Shown: positions 28,401-41,874 of the stretch, one piece after another
Position numbering within the stretch: the first letter of the stretch is position 1
Layout: every line of letters starts with the position of its first letter
From: Dermatophagoides farinae
Lineage: Eukaryota > Arthropoda > Arachnida > Sarcoptiformes > Pyroglyphidae
Direction of reading: 5' to 3'
DNA length: 64,000 nucleotides
Assembly: GCF_024713945.1 (NCBI RefSeq)
Contig: NC_134678.1
Span: forward strand, 1,674,001 to 1,738,000
The notes under the pieces: generated by a model
The model's database searches: none
The model's input: the letters and a program-made list of their open reading frames with translations, nothing else
What the model was told of the DNA's origin: nothing
Made by a program: the position numbers and the translations under genes

Positions 28401-31400
28401 AAATAAAACAAAATAAACACAAAATCATTAGAGCAACTTTGAATAAAGTTCCAAAGGATGGATTTCCATTGAGGATTGATATGTTATTTTATTTTGCTCA
28501 ACGGATCATTGAAAAAAAAATTTTGAAAAACAAATGAACAAAAAAAAACAAAAAAGAAAATCATTCAAACAAGAAATGATAAACAAACAACATCATCCAG
28601 CTTAAAATAGCACATCGTTACTAATTTATTATTTTCTTTCTATTTTTTTATTTTTTTCATCCGAATTCATTAATGAGAATAGTGTGCAGGGAAAATGTCA
28701 TCGACAATGATAGACATAGACATTGGTGTAAATTTTTGAAAATTTCACCATTATATTCATGTTGTCAACATTCAATTTCATTCATTCAAGTTTGAAATTA
28801 AAAGGTACAACATTTTCCATTCATTATTAGTTCAATTATTATGTTTTTTTTGTAGAATCATTTATTGACAAACAACTTTCAACAAAATGAAAAAAAAAAT
28901 TCAACGAAATGAATACGAAAATAGCAACAACAACAACAACAACGAAAAAAAACCAATGCTAATGGAATCGAAATATTTTGAATGATAATAATAATAGAAA
29001 AAAATTCACTATAATGGCAAAAAATACAAATTGATGTGATAATGGAATTTTTCTTTTCTTTTCTTTGATTCTGACAGAATAAAAAAAAAACACGTGATAA
29101 AGAAGCTCGTCATCAACAACCACAAAAAAAAAAATTTGTTTCCGTTTTTATTTTATTTTATTTTATTTCACTCTCTGTTTTTTTTTCTTCTTTCTGATAT
29201 TACCTAACCACCAAAAAAAAACCAAAATCCAAAAAAAAGGTTGGCCCATATTGTCGGCGAAAAAAAAATTGAAATTCTCTTGAGAAAAAGTAAAGAGAGA
29301 GAAAATAAAATTTTTATCATTGAAAATGGTATTGAAAATAATAATTTTGAAAATGAAAAACTTTTATTTTGGATTCATTTCTGTTTGTTTGTTTGTTTGA
29401 AAAATTTTACATTTTATATCTATGTATAGTGATGATGATGATGATGATGCAATGAGAAAAAAAAAGTCGTCGCTGTATTCTCTTGGAATTTTTACATTTT
29501 TTTTGTATAATAATAATAATAGGATTCCATGTGATTGTCATTATCATTCATCAAACATTCATCGAACGCAAATACACACACAGAGAGAGAGAGAGAATGC
29601 ATTAGTTTTTGATTCAAAAAAAAAAGAATCTGGAATTTTTTTTTCTTTCTCTCTTTTTATTTTCATTCATCAAATGATCAGTTGGTGTTGTTAAACGAAC
29701 GACGACAATGAACAAACAAAAAAAAAAAGAAAAATTCTTGAAAAATTTGAATCTAAATAAAAAGAAGAAAATATTCGGCTTTTTCTGTGGAAAAAAATGG
29801 CTCACAAATTGAGAGAGAGAGAGAAAGAAAAAAAATGTCCAAGTTATTCGATAGCTATTTTTTTCCAATTCATCTTCGACGGCTTTTCGTTATTTGCCCA
29901 TTTTTATTGCACTGTTTATCATCATGAATCATACAAATAAAAGGTTCATGTTTTTTTTTTTTGGTTGAAGTAAACAATCATTGATCATCATCATCAGATA
30001 CTGAAAAAAGGGAACTCGTATACGATTATATTAATCAAGAAATAATGAAAAAAACATGTTTGAAATCACAAATTATGATGATTATTGAACAATAATCATC
30101 ATCCTGTGTGTGTGTGTGTGTGTGTGTGTACATATACAAACAAGAGAAATGAAAAACATTCTGATGATACTAATAAAATCAAATTAGCCAAAAAAAAAAG
30201 AAAAAAAAAATCATCATCTATCAAGTTTCGAAAAGAAAACCATCATACATAAATTGAACTACAAAGAATATGGCCAAGAAAAGAAGAAAAGAATAGATTT
30301 ATTTATTTTTGGGGAGAAAAAGAGTGAGTGTGTGTGTGTGTGTGTAATATAAAAAACATCATACTATTATTGATGCCATTCCAATAATATTTTCTATTCT
30401 CATTCTTTTGCTTGCATTGACCATTTTTTTTTATTCTATTCTTGAAGTTGTACACTCATTCACTCATTCACTGATAAGAATGTGATCAGTTTTTTGTCGT
30501 CTTTGGTTTTGGATTTTTTCTTTTCTTGCGTTCTCATTGTGTTAAATCGTCTATATATAGATAAATACATCAACAATCAATATATACAAAATTATTATCA
30601 CTATTCATAAGTGGCAAGTTTTTTTTTCATTTTCTGATTTTTCTCTTTTTATTTTCTCATATAAAGCTCTTATTGGCTGTTGTTGTTGTTGTTGTTGTTG
30701 TTGTTCGTCTATTTATTGTTTAGCATTCATATAATTGAGAAATATATGACTGCTACCCACAGATCAACCAATGAGAATATGACAAGAATATTCGATGGAA
30801 GAAAAATGGAGATTTTTTTTTGATTGTGACAAAACAAAACACATGTGATGACAGATAGAAAATCAAATTATCAGATGATCAAATGGTCAAATCCAGGATT
30901 ATTATTCAATGTTTACAATTTTTTTTATTTCAATTTGAAAGATGATCTATGATCCTGTCTACATTGGTTGTCATTTTGTACTAAGCTAAAAATGAGAAAA
31001 AAAATGCGTTTTCGTAATCTTTAGAATTTTTTTCTTATTATTCGGTAGTATTACTGATCCAGATCATCATAATCACGGCAAATGATCAGGACACAGAAAA
31101 AAAACAAACAAAAAAAATACCATATACGTATGGTATAGTGTACCAGGCAAGACTAATCGAGCCAGGAACAAGGAATAAAAAAATAAATAAAACAAAATTC
31201 TCTTAAACGTACACATGATATCCAAAGGAACTAAGAGAAAAAAAAATATCGTCATATTTTAGTTGTCACCATTGGAATCATAATAATAATAATAATAATA
31301 ATAATCAGACAAAAACCAGAAATCATATTATCAAGGCAGAAGCAAAACCAGGAATAGAAGCAAATACCAGCAATAATGTGAATTTGCTATAGCCAAATAC

Positions 31401-33527
31401 CCAAACACACACATACACACAGACGCTAAGAATTTTTTTTTGTCCATGTTCCTTGTTTGTTTGATGTGCGCAACGCACAAATTTGAATTCAACGTTTCAT
31501 GATTACATGATGATGGCAAACAACAAAAAAAAAATTTTTTTCCACGTTTGTTATCAAAAGAATCCGGTCTCTCTCTCTCTGTGTGTGTTTGTTTGTGTTC
31601 AGTTGACATGCAGCAGAAAGGCAGGCAGACAGCAAGCCAGCCAGCCAGTACAATTCTTCAATATTACAATAATATTCCAATTCTAATTCTTGTACCGTTT
31701 TCAAATTTTTTTTTATCACTTGTATTTATATTATATGTTGCGTGTTTGTACGTTTTTCTTGTATATATGTAACAAAACATTGTTTTTTTTTTTTGTTTTG
31801 TTTGTAATCGGCAAGCGCGCGAGATATCACAATCCAGCCATTTTGAAACCATATTTATTGATCTGATCCATCCATTACATTTTTTTCATTCATTCAAACA
31901 ATCAATCGGCTAAAAAGCATTACGAATTTACATTCAACATCAAACAACATTCGGTGATTAACAAAACAAACAAAACAAAACAAAACAAAAAAAAAAAATT
32001 TTCGAAAAGTTTTTATATTTGAAAAAAAAATGATTGTGATGACGTTTGTGCGCCAAATTGACAAACAACAACAACTGAATAAAGTCTAAATATTCTAAAA
32101 GTGTGTTTGTGTGTGTGTTGATGTGGGCGGTAAAAAGGTCTAAACATAGGTAAAAAAAAAATAAATTCCAAATATCAAATTCTAACTATTGTCGATTATT
32201 GGTGGTGGTTTTTTTTTTTTTTTTTTGGTTCTACATCAACGATTACGAATCATTCATTTTTTATTCATTTTTATGTGAATTCGTTATCGTTATTATCATC
32301 ATCATCATGATCATGATCATGATGATCATCAACTATTAACAATAATCGATAACATTAACCATGGAAAAAAAACCATCATCATCAATTCAATGAATGTACA
32401 GCTGTTTTTTTTTTGGTTGCCACATGAATTGAAAAAACTTGTTCCAATACCTAGTGCTATTGATGTGAATTTTTCTTCATTTATCAATATATATCGATGA
32501 TGATGATGATGATGATTACGTTGATAATAACATCAAAGAATAATGATCATCATTATTTGTAAACAATATTGATTATGATTCAACCACACCACTGCCATTA
32601 TCATTATCATCAATATTGAATGAAAAAAAAAATTTCGGTCAAGTCGAAAGTAAAACAAACAAAGAAAAACAATGGCAATAATCAACTAATTACTTGAAGT
32701 TTTTTTTCTGTATTTGTAAACATTATATTGTATATAAAAAAATTGATCAACGATGAACATGATCATCATCAATTGTGTTCAATCGATTACATTACAAAAC
32801 CCTTTTTCAACTTGTTAAATGTTAATTTGAAAATTTTAAGCATACTGTTATCATCATTTTATATATATAAATTTTCAACACAATCATCACCAAATTAAAA
32901 CATCGATCGATCGATTTTTGTTTTATTGAAAAAAAACCAAAATTTATTATTTCATTAACAAATTGTATTAACAAGACAAAGAAGAAGAAGAAGAACAAAA
33001 AAGAACCACTTAAAATTATTTATTCAACTGATGAAATCATAAGAACAAATATGGTAAGCATTTTTCTCTCATCATTATCATTGTTATGGATATGGAAATT
33101 TTAATGTGTGTGTGTGTGTGTACGTCGAGAGAGAAATGATTAAAAAAAAAGATGTAAAAACAGAATCGTATGGAATAAATTTTCTTCATTCCCTCGTCCG
33201 TATAATGTATTATTATCATTATATAAGCACTTGAATTGGTTGTTGTACAGTTTTTAGTTGTATATAAAGAAAGAACAAAAAAAAAATACTAGAATAATGG
33301 AAATTAATTGGAAATTGGATTGGATTTTTTTTTCGTTTTCTTCTTTGCTCATTCTACCATTTTGGAAATGGATTCGAAATGAAATGAAAAAAAAACGAAG
33401 CTAATCAAGAATTTGTTTCAACAACAATATGTGTTGTTTGTGTGTGTGTGTGTATGAAAATGAATGATAATTTTTCTTTTCTTCATCATCATCATCATGT
33501 ATTTATATATATATATAGTTTAAACGA

Positions 33528-33547
33528 GAATCGCGTTTTTGCGATTC
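33528..33547. repeat. short hairpin
   Basis: GAATCGC (33528-33534) and GCGATTC (33541-33547) form a perfect 7-bp stem around a GTTTTT loop. The stem is more GC-rich than its surroundings. No tRNA fold or known RNA family is apparent. Confidence 0.5.
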
Positions 33548-34554
33548 GATAACGACCAAACATTATGATGAGAATCGATTATTCAATAATGAACGATGAA
33601 CAATTTTGTTATAAAGATAGAGAAAAAAAAACATTTCACCAATTCCACCAATGAGAATTTTCATCTTTATGTGATTTATAATAATTATTACCACCAAAAA
33701 AAATGAAGGCTCATTTTACACAATTGTTTAGCATCTTTAATCGATCGAATTTACTTTTTTCTCCCCAACAATAACAACAACAACAACAAATGGACAGTAT
33801 ATCGATCAAAGAGATAAAGAAAAAAAAACCTTTGTTCAAAATCGTACAACAACAACAAAAAAAACCACACACACAAATGAATTGTGTAGAATTTTTGATC
33901 GATCAGTTATAGACATAATTGATTTTCAGTAAAGATGTGTTTGAATGTGAACAACAACAACAACAACAAAAATAAATCAAATGATGATGATCAATTTGAG
34001 TAGTAATTCATTATTTTTCTTTCCATTTCATCATGAAACATGTTGAATATGGCAAAAAAACAAAACAAAATCAGGACCTTTCGCAAATAATCTAATGAGT
34101 TGAATAATTTAATTTAATCACAATTGAATAATCTAAACTGAAATGTTCAATGATCTATGAAAAAAAAGACTTATCAGCATTAAATAAATTACTACAATTG
34201 AATGAATGTATCGATTGAAACAATAAAAAGAAGAAAAAAAATCGATAATAGAAAGCAAATCCTCTTGTAGAGAACTATAACTACGACTATAAAAAAAGGA
34301 AACAAGCTAACAAACCGAAAATAGGATTTTCGATAGCAAAAAAAAAAAAAAAAAAAGAAATCCGAAATCTACTTTCCATTACTTATTACTCAAGATCAAG
34401 AGAACTAGAAACTGGAAACAAAAAAAAAAAACAACAACAACAACAGCAATCGGTTATTCACTAGAATTCATTTGAAACATGACAACAACAGAGTAGTTGT
34501 CGTAAAAATGAGGATCAATCGAGCTTGATATCATCATCATTCATTCATTCATTC

Positions 34555-34700
34555 ATTCATGTAATTTAATGGGAACCATTGTTTCTGTTCGGAATGTGAT
34601 GATCCATTTCAATACAAGTGCAGATGCGCCGGATGTTGATTTTAATCGCCATAATTTTATTGTCATTTTCTGCAATGAATCGTTGCACTTGAAAAAAGAA
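34555..34700 (-). CDS. possible terminal exon, strand uncertain
   Basis: An island of higher GC and low repeat content. On minus, an acceptor (TTCATTGCAG) around 34681 leads into a frame reading KMTIKLWRLKSTSGASALVL and ending IKLHE and stop at about 34555, with mostly A or T in third positions as in the certain genes here. Another minus frame and one plus frame from 34569 are also open. No homology is recognised, so this is a candidate exon only. Confidence 0.22.
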
Positions 34701-34964
34701 TTTATATCATCAAACGACAAAAACAAAGCAATCAAAAAAAAAAAAATTCACTAATAATTACCAGTCTTATCATTTTCCTTGTTCAATTGGCTTGTTTTCA
34801 TGACATGAAAAAAATGTTTGTTGTTGTTGTTGTCGTCGTCGTCGTCGTATATTTACCAGAAACAAACAAACAAACAAAAAAAATGATCTTTTAAACATTA
34901 TCGAACAAATCGAGCGAGAGAATATCATTCAAGAGAAAAATACCTGAAAAAAATATTTTTTTTT

Positions 34965-35300
34965 TTACAATTCTTCAGGGGAAACTTTTAAACGTAAACA
35001 AGAAGAAGAAGAAAAAAAAATACCAACACCAGCCAGCCAGATAATGATATGAGAAAAAAATCGATGTCGAACATGTAAAAACAAATCATTTGAAGAAATA
35101 ATAATGACCAAACAGGTCAGTATAAAGAACGTAATAATAATAATAATAAATGATACCGTAAAAATAAATGAAATGGAAAAAATGACATTATAACAAGAAT
35201 GAAGAAGAAAAACTTGCCATTCAAAATTCATAATATGTATGGATTCAGTATTGTGTTTTGATGGCTTTACAAATCCTTCATCAAAGATTTGATCCGACAC
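34965..35300 (-). CDS. possible membrane-protein exon
   Basis: Open frame of about 111 codons. It starts hydrophilic (SDQIFDEGFVKPSKHNTESI), continues with two or three hydrophobic stretches (CYNVIFSISFIFTVSF, FILTCLVIIISS, SHIIIWLAGVGIFF) and ends VSPEEL before TAA. A possible GTAAAA donor overlaps the stop. The N-terminal part is not simple repeat, which favours coding; the hydrophobic part could partly be T-rich low complexity. No flanking exon could be joined in phase. Unrecognised. Confidence 0.3.
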   Translation of the reverse strand: MSDQIFDEGFVKPSKHNTESIHIMNFEWQVFLLHSCYNVIFSISFIFTVSFIIIIITFFILTCLVIIISSNDLFLHVRHRFFSHIIIWLAGVGIFFSSSSCLRLKVSPEEL

Positions 35301-37585
35301 ACTTTTTTATGAGTTAGCATATGAATTTGATTGTTATAACCAACGAAACTTGATGGTTTATGAATGTTCCAGAATGGACAACAACAACAACAACAACAAA
35401 AAAACGGTGATAAAAAAAATGGCAAAACTATACTATATATTATAACAGATTGTTCGATATATTGGCCATAATATTGATAATGATTTTGATAATATTTTTT
35501 TTTTGGCTTCTGATGTGTAACAAAATCTGTTTTCGGAAATAAAAAAAAATCACTGAAATGGACAACAGCAAAAATAATTTTTTTTCATACTTTTGTTCAA
35601 CCAGAGCTACTGAAATGATGAGTTGTTGTTGTTGTTGTTATTGTTGATGTGTGAAAATAATAACCGAGAAAAAAAAACGTAATCTCCATGGAAAACTAAA
35701 ACATGGTCATTTCAATGTAAAAGAATCGATTATTATCATCGTTAAAAAAAAGAATAAAAAAAGAATAGCACCTTGTTTCTCGGTCATAATGGAATGAAAT
35801 AAACATTTATCAATCATTCATTCATTCATTCATTTTTTTTGGCAATCATAATATCAGCCAAATCTATATCAACTTTATCAATGATGATGATGATGATGAT
35901 GCAAACATTTTTCATTTCCGAATCTTTTTATTTTTATCATGCTTCCGCATTTTCGCATTTCGACATAAGTTGTAAATCGTGTGGTGTTCAAAAATCAAAA
36001 ATAAGATGAGAATTCTCCAATGATTTTTATTTTTATTTTTATTTTTTTTTCGTTTTGTTTATAATGGCTATATATGGATTCGTAACAGTTTATTTTATTG
36101 TCTCTCAGGGATTCATCATGAATCATCAAATGTAAGAAAAAAAAAACATGGCTGCAAACAACCAAATATACAATCATTTAGGAATGATGAATCCAGAATA
36201 ATCAACTTGGAATAATATTCAATGTGAACGGATTCCATGAACTCTTACTTAACTTAATGAACAAACACTATAGTAGACAACAATAAATGTATGCCTGCTG
36301 GTGTTGAATTTTCGTTGTTGTTGTTGTTGTTGTTTTTTTTTGTTGTTTGATTGACCTTATGACTTGAATGAAAACTTTATTTGTACGTGTGTGTTTTAAA
36401 TGCTTCGAAAAAGTTTAAGTAATTTTTATTTTGTCTGAGAGAAACAACCAAATTGATCCATATATATAAATTATTATTATCATCATCTTCAAATACAGTT
36501 TATTAGTTAGTTTTTTGTTAAGAAGTTTTACTACTTCTTCTTTATTTTGGGCTAGAATAAATGATGGCCATTGGTGGTGCCATTCACAACCACCATCTGA
36601 CAGGAATAAAACTTTTTTTTTCTTCATTTTCGCTACGTAAAGTGATTGTCGATCATACAGGGGAATAGGAAAGAACTGTGTGTGTGTGTGTGTGCGAGAA
36701 ATCAGACCAAAACAGAGTGAAGAAATAAAACAGAATAAAATGACTTGACAGGCATTTTTGGGTTGTCAGTAAATGTGTGTGTGTGTGTGTGTGTGTGGAA
36801 GAAAAAAAAATTTTGAAGCATAACGAATGAAATCCATGACAGAAAGAAGTTAAAAGAAACTTGATTTTAAGAAAAAAAAATTGAAACAACACCATTGCAA
36901 CCGTTTGTTGATGAATGGGGTGTTATTATAAAAAAAAGTCGACGTAAAAGAAAATAAAAAAAAACATTCAATTGAATTTTTCTATCAAAAACATTCACGT
37001 ACAAAAAAAAAATGCTTGGATGCTTAATAGGAAGCGAAAACGAAAGCGAAAAAAAAAATTCTCGTGTTGATGTGTTTGTTTCATCATATTTGAAGTGAAA
37101 AAAAAACAATTTTCACGATTGAAAATATTAAGTTTAGAGTGTTTTTTCTTTCTCTCTTTCTCATCAAAAACATTGTGGCTTGGTGATGATAAATGGTGGT
37201 GGTGGTGGTGGTGCTGGTGTGTTCATTTCAATCGTTGGCTGTCATGTGATAATTACTCATGATTAAAAGAGAAAAAAATAAACAACCAGATAATCAGGTA
37301 GTGAATCAGGAAATTCTAGTCTAGAGAATTCGTGTTGAAACCAAAAAAATCCCATAATTAATTCACTGAATCAACGAAAAGAAAAGAATTTGTTTCTCAG
37401 GTAAAATTTATGAACATAATTTTTCAAATCTAAATTTTACAAAGAAAAAACAATGAAAAATAGAAATGAAAACAAGAAAAACAATGAAAAGTTAAATGTC
37501 AAAAAAAAACTATGAATTCTTAACCTAAATAAAAAGAAGAATGTCGTTAAAATTAATCGATTCTAACGGGACTACAACACACAAC

Positions 37586-37620
<35 letters not shown>

Positions 37621-38010
37621 TTCTGTTTGACAATTATGACACCAAAAACATTTTGATGATGATGATGATTATGAAAAATGGGAATAATTTGTCAAAAAAA
37701 AAGAAAAATTTTTCAACAAAAAATTAAAAATGATTCGCATTAGATTAATCTTTTTTGTTTTGTTTTGTTTTCTATTTCATTTATATTTGATAAACATCAA
37801 ATGATCTGGATCAAATTTTGTTATTGATTGTTCAATGAAAAGATTAATGATCATAATTGATGATATGACATAATTTGAGCAACAACAACAACAACAACAA
37901 CAACAACAAAAACAACAACAACAACCATAACAACCATAACAACAACAACAATGAAATAGAAGCCTGAAAAAATATATCAATTTTTTTTTTACTTTCCTAA
38001 AATAAAGTTA
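35301..38010. other. upstream region of guanylate cyclase alpha
   Basis: About 2.7 kb without a supported exon, presumably alpha promoter and 5' leader. Contents include CAA/TTG tracts (35380-35398, 36313-36331, 37880-37925), GT runs near 36680 and 36776, a long (ATC)n tract at 37586-37616 and poly(A/T). A pyrimidine-rich stretch then AAAG directly before the alpha ATG could be an acceptor for an upstream non-coding exon. Confidence 0.4.
37586..37616. repeat. (ATC)n microsatellite
   Basis: About ten uninterrupted ATC units, the longest pure trinucleotide tract I noticed in the window. Confidence 0.9.
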
Positions 38011-41000
38011 ATGAAATACAAACAAACAACAATAATGTCGACAAAAAACGATAACGATAATAATGAAAAAAAATTAGCGAGTGATAGTACTATTCGTTCA
38101 ATAACATCATCATCACAAGCATCATCATCGTCATCATCATCATCATCATCATCAACAATAAATTCAATAATAATGTCGACAAGTGTGCCAAAAAATTTTA
38201 ATATTCCATCACATCATCATCATTCATCAATTGAACAGCATCGAAGTTATTCAATTTGTGAAATGTCTTCACAAATAACACCATCGGCATCAACATCATC
38301 ATCATCATCATTAACAACATCGGCATTAATTAAATCACCAAAATTTCGTCGTGGAACTACAGCCGGTGCCGTTGGCATTAATTCATCATCATTGACATCA
38401 ACAATGACAACAAAATCGGCCAATATAATGTTATGTCCAATGATGATGACAGGAAATTATTCATGGACAGAGAATACATTACAATCATCATCATCAACTG
38501 GATTACAACAACAACAACCACCACCACCGATGACACCTTCACATGATACATTAATACGTATGGATACGCCTAATGATGAGGATAAAATCGATCTAAAACA
38601 TATTAGTATGGCATTGATGAAATTACTTTATCCAAAGGTAAGATAGTAGTATAGTAGTGTTGTAATAATAATTTATTATTATTAATTCATAAATATAAAT
38701 CCATTTACAGACAAACAGACAGAAAGTGACAGTGAAAAAATAAATATCTCATGAAACGTAAAATCAAACACACACACACACAAACATGAACACACAAAAT
38801 AGGAAGAAAAAAAAGTCAAAATCAACAAGAATATCAAATAAAAAGCTGACTCAGACAAACAAAACAAAAAAAAACAGAACTGAACATTCAATTCTACTTT
38901 ATCATTGTGAGATTGATTGCCCTCCACCAAAAAAAAAATTGATTACAGTAGCGAATCATTTTTATTGAGAGAATAAAAGAAAATGGAAAAAAATGTGAAA
39001 GCGTTTCAGATTTTCGATCATTCAAGTCAATTGTGGGTCAAAGTGCGAATTGGAACAAAAGACATTTTCATCTTTTTCTTTTTTTTTCTTACACATTGTC
39101 ATTTTTTTAGTTTCCTAGTATTTTTTTCTGTTCTTTATTCATGTATACACATAAATGACATTCTTTCTGTTGAAAAATGGAACCAAAAAAAAAACGGAAA
39201 TCAAGAAAAATCATTCGGAATCGACCGGAAATGTTGATCCATTTCCCGAATTTTTTTGTTTCTTTATTTTTTTTTGGTTCGAAAATTTATAACCCGATTC
39301 ATATCTTGTCAATGATTATAACGACAAAAACGAAGATGAAAAGGTAAAAAAATAATCAATGATTTAGATTTTATTCGTACGCTTTTTTCAATATATATGA
39401 TTGCCGAAATGTTTGGAATCGAATGGCAATTATTTCAATCATTATCATCATCATCATCATCAACATAATCATCATTACAGAATTTGTCGGTCATTATCAA
39501 TTATTTTTATTACAATTCTGTTATCTTCCTGGCTTAAACAAAAAAGAAAAATATTAATGGCAAACAAAAAACTAATAATTTCTTAATGAAATACAAATTG
39601 AAATGGTTAGATATGATAACAACCGGAATTATAGAGAGAGAGAGATATAGAGAGCAACGCATAGAATTATAAAAAAAAATCACGACAGTTTATCACTGTA
39701 ATTCTTGATAGAAAAAAAAGTTTAAACGAAACCAAAAATAAAAACGAACCCGTTTGGAATGGGAATAAAACACACACACACACACAACAAACCAACCCAA
39801 GTACAGAATAATTTTACAAACGACAAACAAGGCGACAATGGGACGAAAAAACAAGAATGAACAACAAAAATTATTACGTTTAGATTCTTTATTTATTAAT
39901 ATATGAATGAAATATGTGTCATTCATATGAATGCATATTAGTTTTTTGTTTGCATTTCATATTCTTTTCTGGTGTTTTTTTTTATAATAATAAGATCGTG
40001 ATGTATTCACGGCATACAAATTGCATCATTCTAATTCTATGTATACAGAATCATTTCCATTGGAATTGTACTGGAAATTTTCATATTTTTTTTTCTTTGA
40101 AAATATATTTTCATTAATAACCTATTGATATATTTTGGTTGTTGTTGAATTTTGGTGATCAAAGAAAAAAAATGTATCAAAATCAACAACAACAACAACA
40201 ACAGTGATTATCGAGAATTGATATGTGAATGCTTGAATTGCAAATTAAGAATAAAGAATAAATTTATCCAAAAAAAAACCAAGTCATTACATTAAATAAA
40301 ATTACAAAAACAGAAAATTGATCAAAGATAAAAGTGGAGATGGAGAGAGAGAGAAAAAAAAACCCAGATATGAAAACTTTGTGCATTGAATTTGTTTTAT
40401 TATTTTAGCACCATTTGAAATAGGATAGATACGATTTGTATGTGGATGAATAGATGAAAATTTTCGGCATATTTTCATCATCATCATCATCATCATCATC
40501 ACCATGATTATGATGATGATCCTCATCAAAAGAATGTACATATAACGCTTTTAAAAGAATTTTGATCGATTGCTCATGTAAAATTAGTGAACGAAAAAAA
40601 AGATGAATGTTGGTTATTACATGGAAAAAAAGGAGAATGTAAAATGAATCAAATGATTCTATGATAATGATGATGGCCATGGCTAGAAAAAAAAAGCGTG
40701 AAAGAGTGAGAGAGAATTTGCTTGTCCATCGCATAGAATTTCAATATATAAAAATGGATGGATGGCAGAAAAAAAAATTATCAAATAAATGAGAGAATAT
40801 ATAAGCAAACAAACAAACAGCGAATAAAAATAGAAGAAAAAAAATGGATGGCAAGTCATAATGAATGAAAAGGAGAAAAAAAATTCTGGAAAATTTTTCC
40901 CATGAGATATGATCATCATGTCCGTGAAGTGAATGATGAAGACGAATATTCAATTAACTTGTGTGTGTGTGTATGTTTATCTGGGTCCAAGATACACCCA

Positions 41001-41839
41001 TGTTTTTTTCTGATACACTTTCACACTAATTAGGTTTTTTATTCTAATTTTTTTTCTGTTGTTGTTGCTGTTGTTTTTCACAAACAATCAACTGGTATGA
41101 GCACTGAAATCAAAAAAAAAAAAAATTCAATACACTAAACAAACACAAACAGAATGTGTGAATTTTTATTATTATTATTATTATTAAAAAACACAACTAA
41201 AAATGATATTAATTCGGGCGTGATCCATATGCAGCATATGGATCAAACACACACACACATACACACAGAATGAATTAAATATGGGAATTGAGAGTAAACA
41301 AGAGTAAATTGCCAGTAATATCAGGCTTTAACATATTTGAAGATAATGTAAAACGAATCATAATGAATGCAATGATGACAAAAAGAAGAATTCAACAACA
41401 ACAACAACAAAAAATGAACAAAAATTCTCATTTAGCAATCAAATACCATACCATGAATATATAAAATGAAAATTTTTTTAGAGAAATTGAAATTTGAACA
41501 AAATAACTCTAAACAAAAAAAAAAAAAAAATATTGCATAGCAGAGTATTGATGAAAATGATGATGATGATGAACATCAACACAATGAGCAATGATTCGAT
41601 AAAATTGACAAAATTTTTTAAAGTTTTTCGTTGTTGATCTATTGATGATGATGATGGAAAAAAATTCATATTAGGAACAAAAAACACAATAAACACTGAA
41701 TTACTGAATTTTTTTTTTTTTTGACATTGGAATTTCGCCAAAACTTGATCCAGAATTCATATATTGTTGATCAAAAAAAAAAAAAAAAAAGATTTCATTC
41801 TTTTGTTGGTGAAAAAATTAATTTATTCGATCTAAAAAA

Positions 41840-41874
<35 letters not shown>

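Larger units (their letters stand above)
18400..34552. other. 16-kb repeat-rich region without supported genes
   Basis: The largest gene-poor block. It contains CA/GT microsatellites (19397-19424, 24370-24389, 30103-30129, 30329-30344), (ATC)n/(GAT)n and CAA/TTG tracts (22316-22333, 23648-23671, 30679-30704), poly(A/T) runs and (ATTC)n. Open frames here translate repeats into Cys-Val, His, Met or Asn runs. One segment at 26994-27257 is less repetitive but has no splice or family support. Regulatory DNA for the two flanking cyclase genes could lie here; I cannot point to specific elements. Confidence 0.4.

Noticed and set aside
32308-32333. 26-bp palindrome ATCATCATGATCATGATC...
   Set aside because: Composed entirely of the local ATC/GAT microsatellite, so expected from simple sequence.
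41842-41870. Poly(A) run as the tail of a retrotransposed copy
   Set aside because: No retroelement body or target-site duplication beside it; homopolymers are common throughout.
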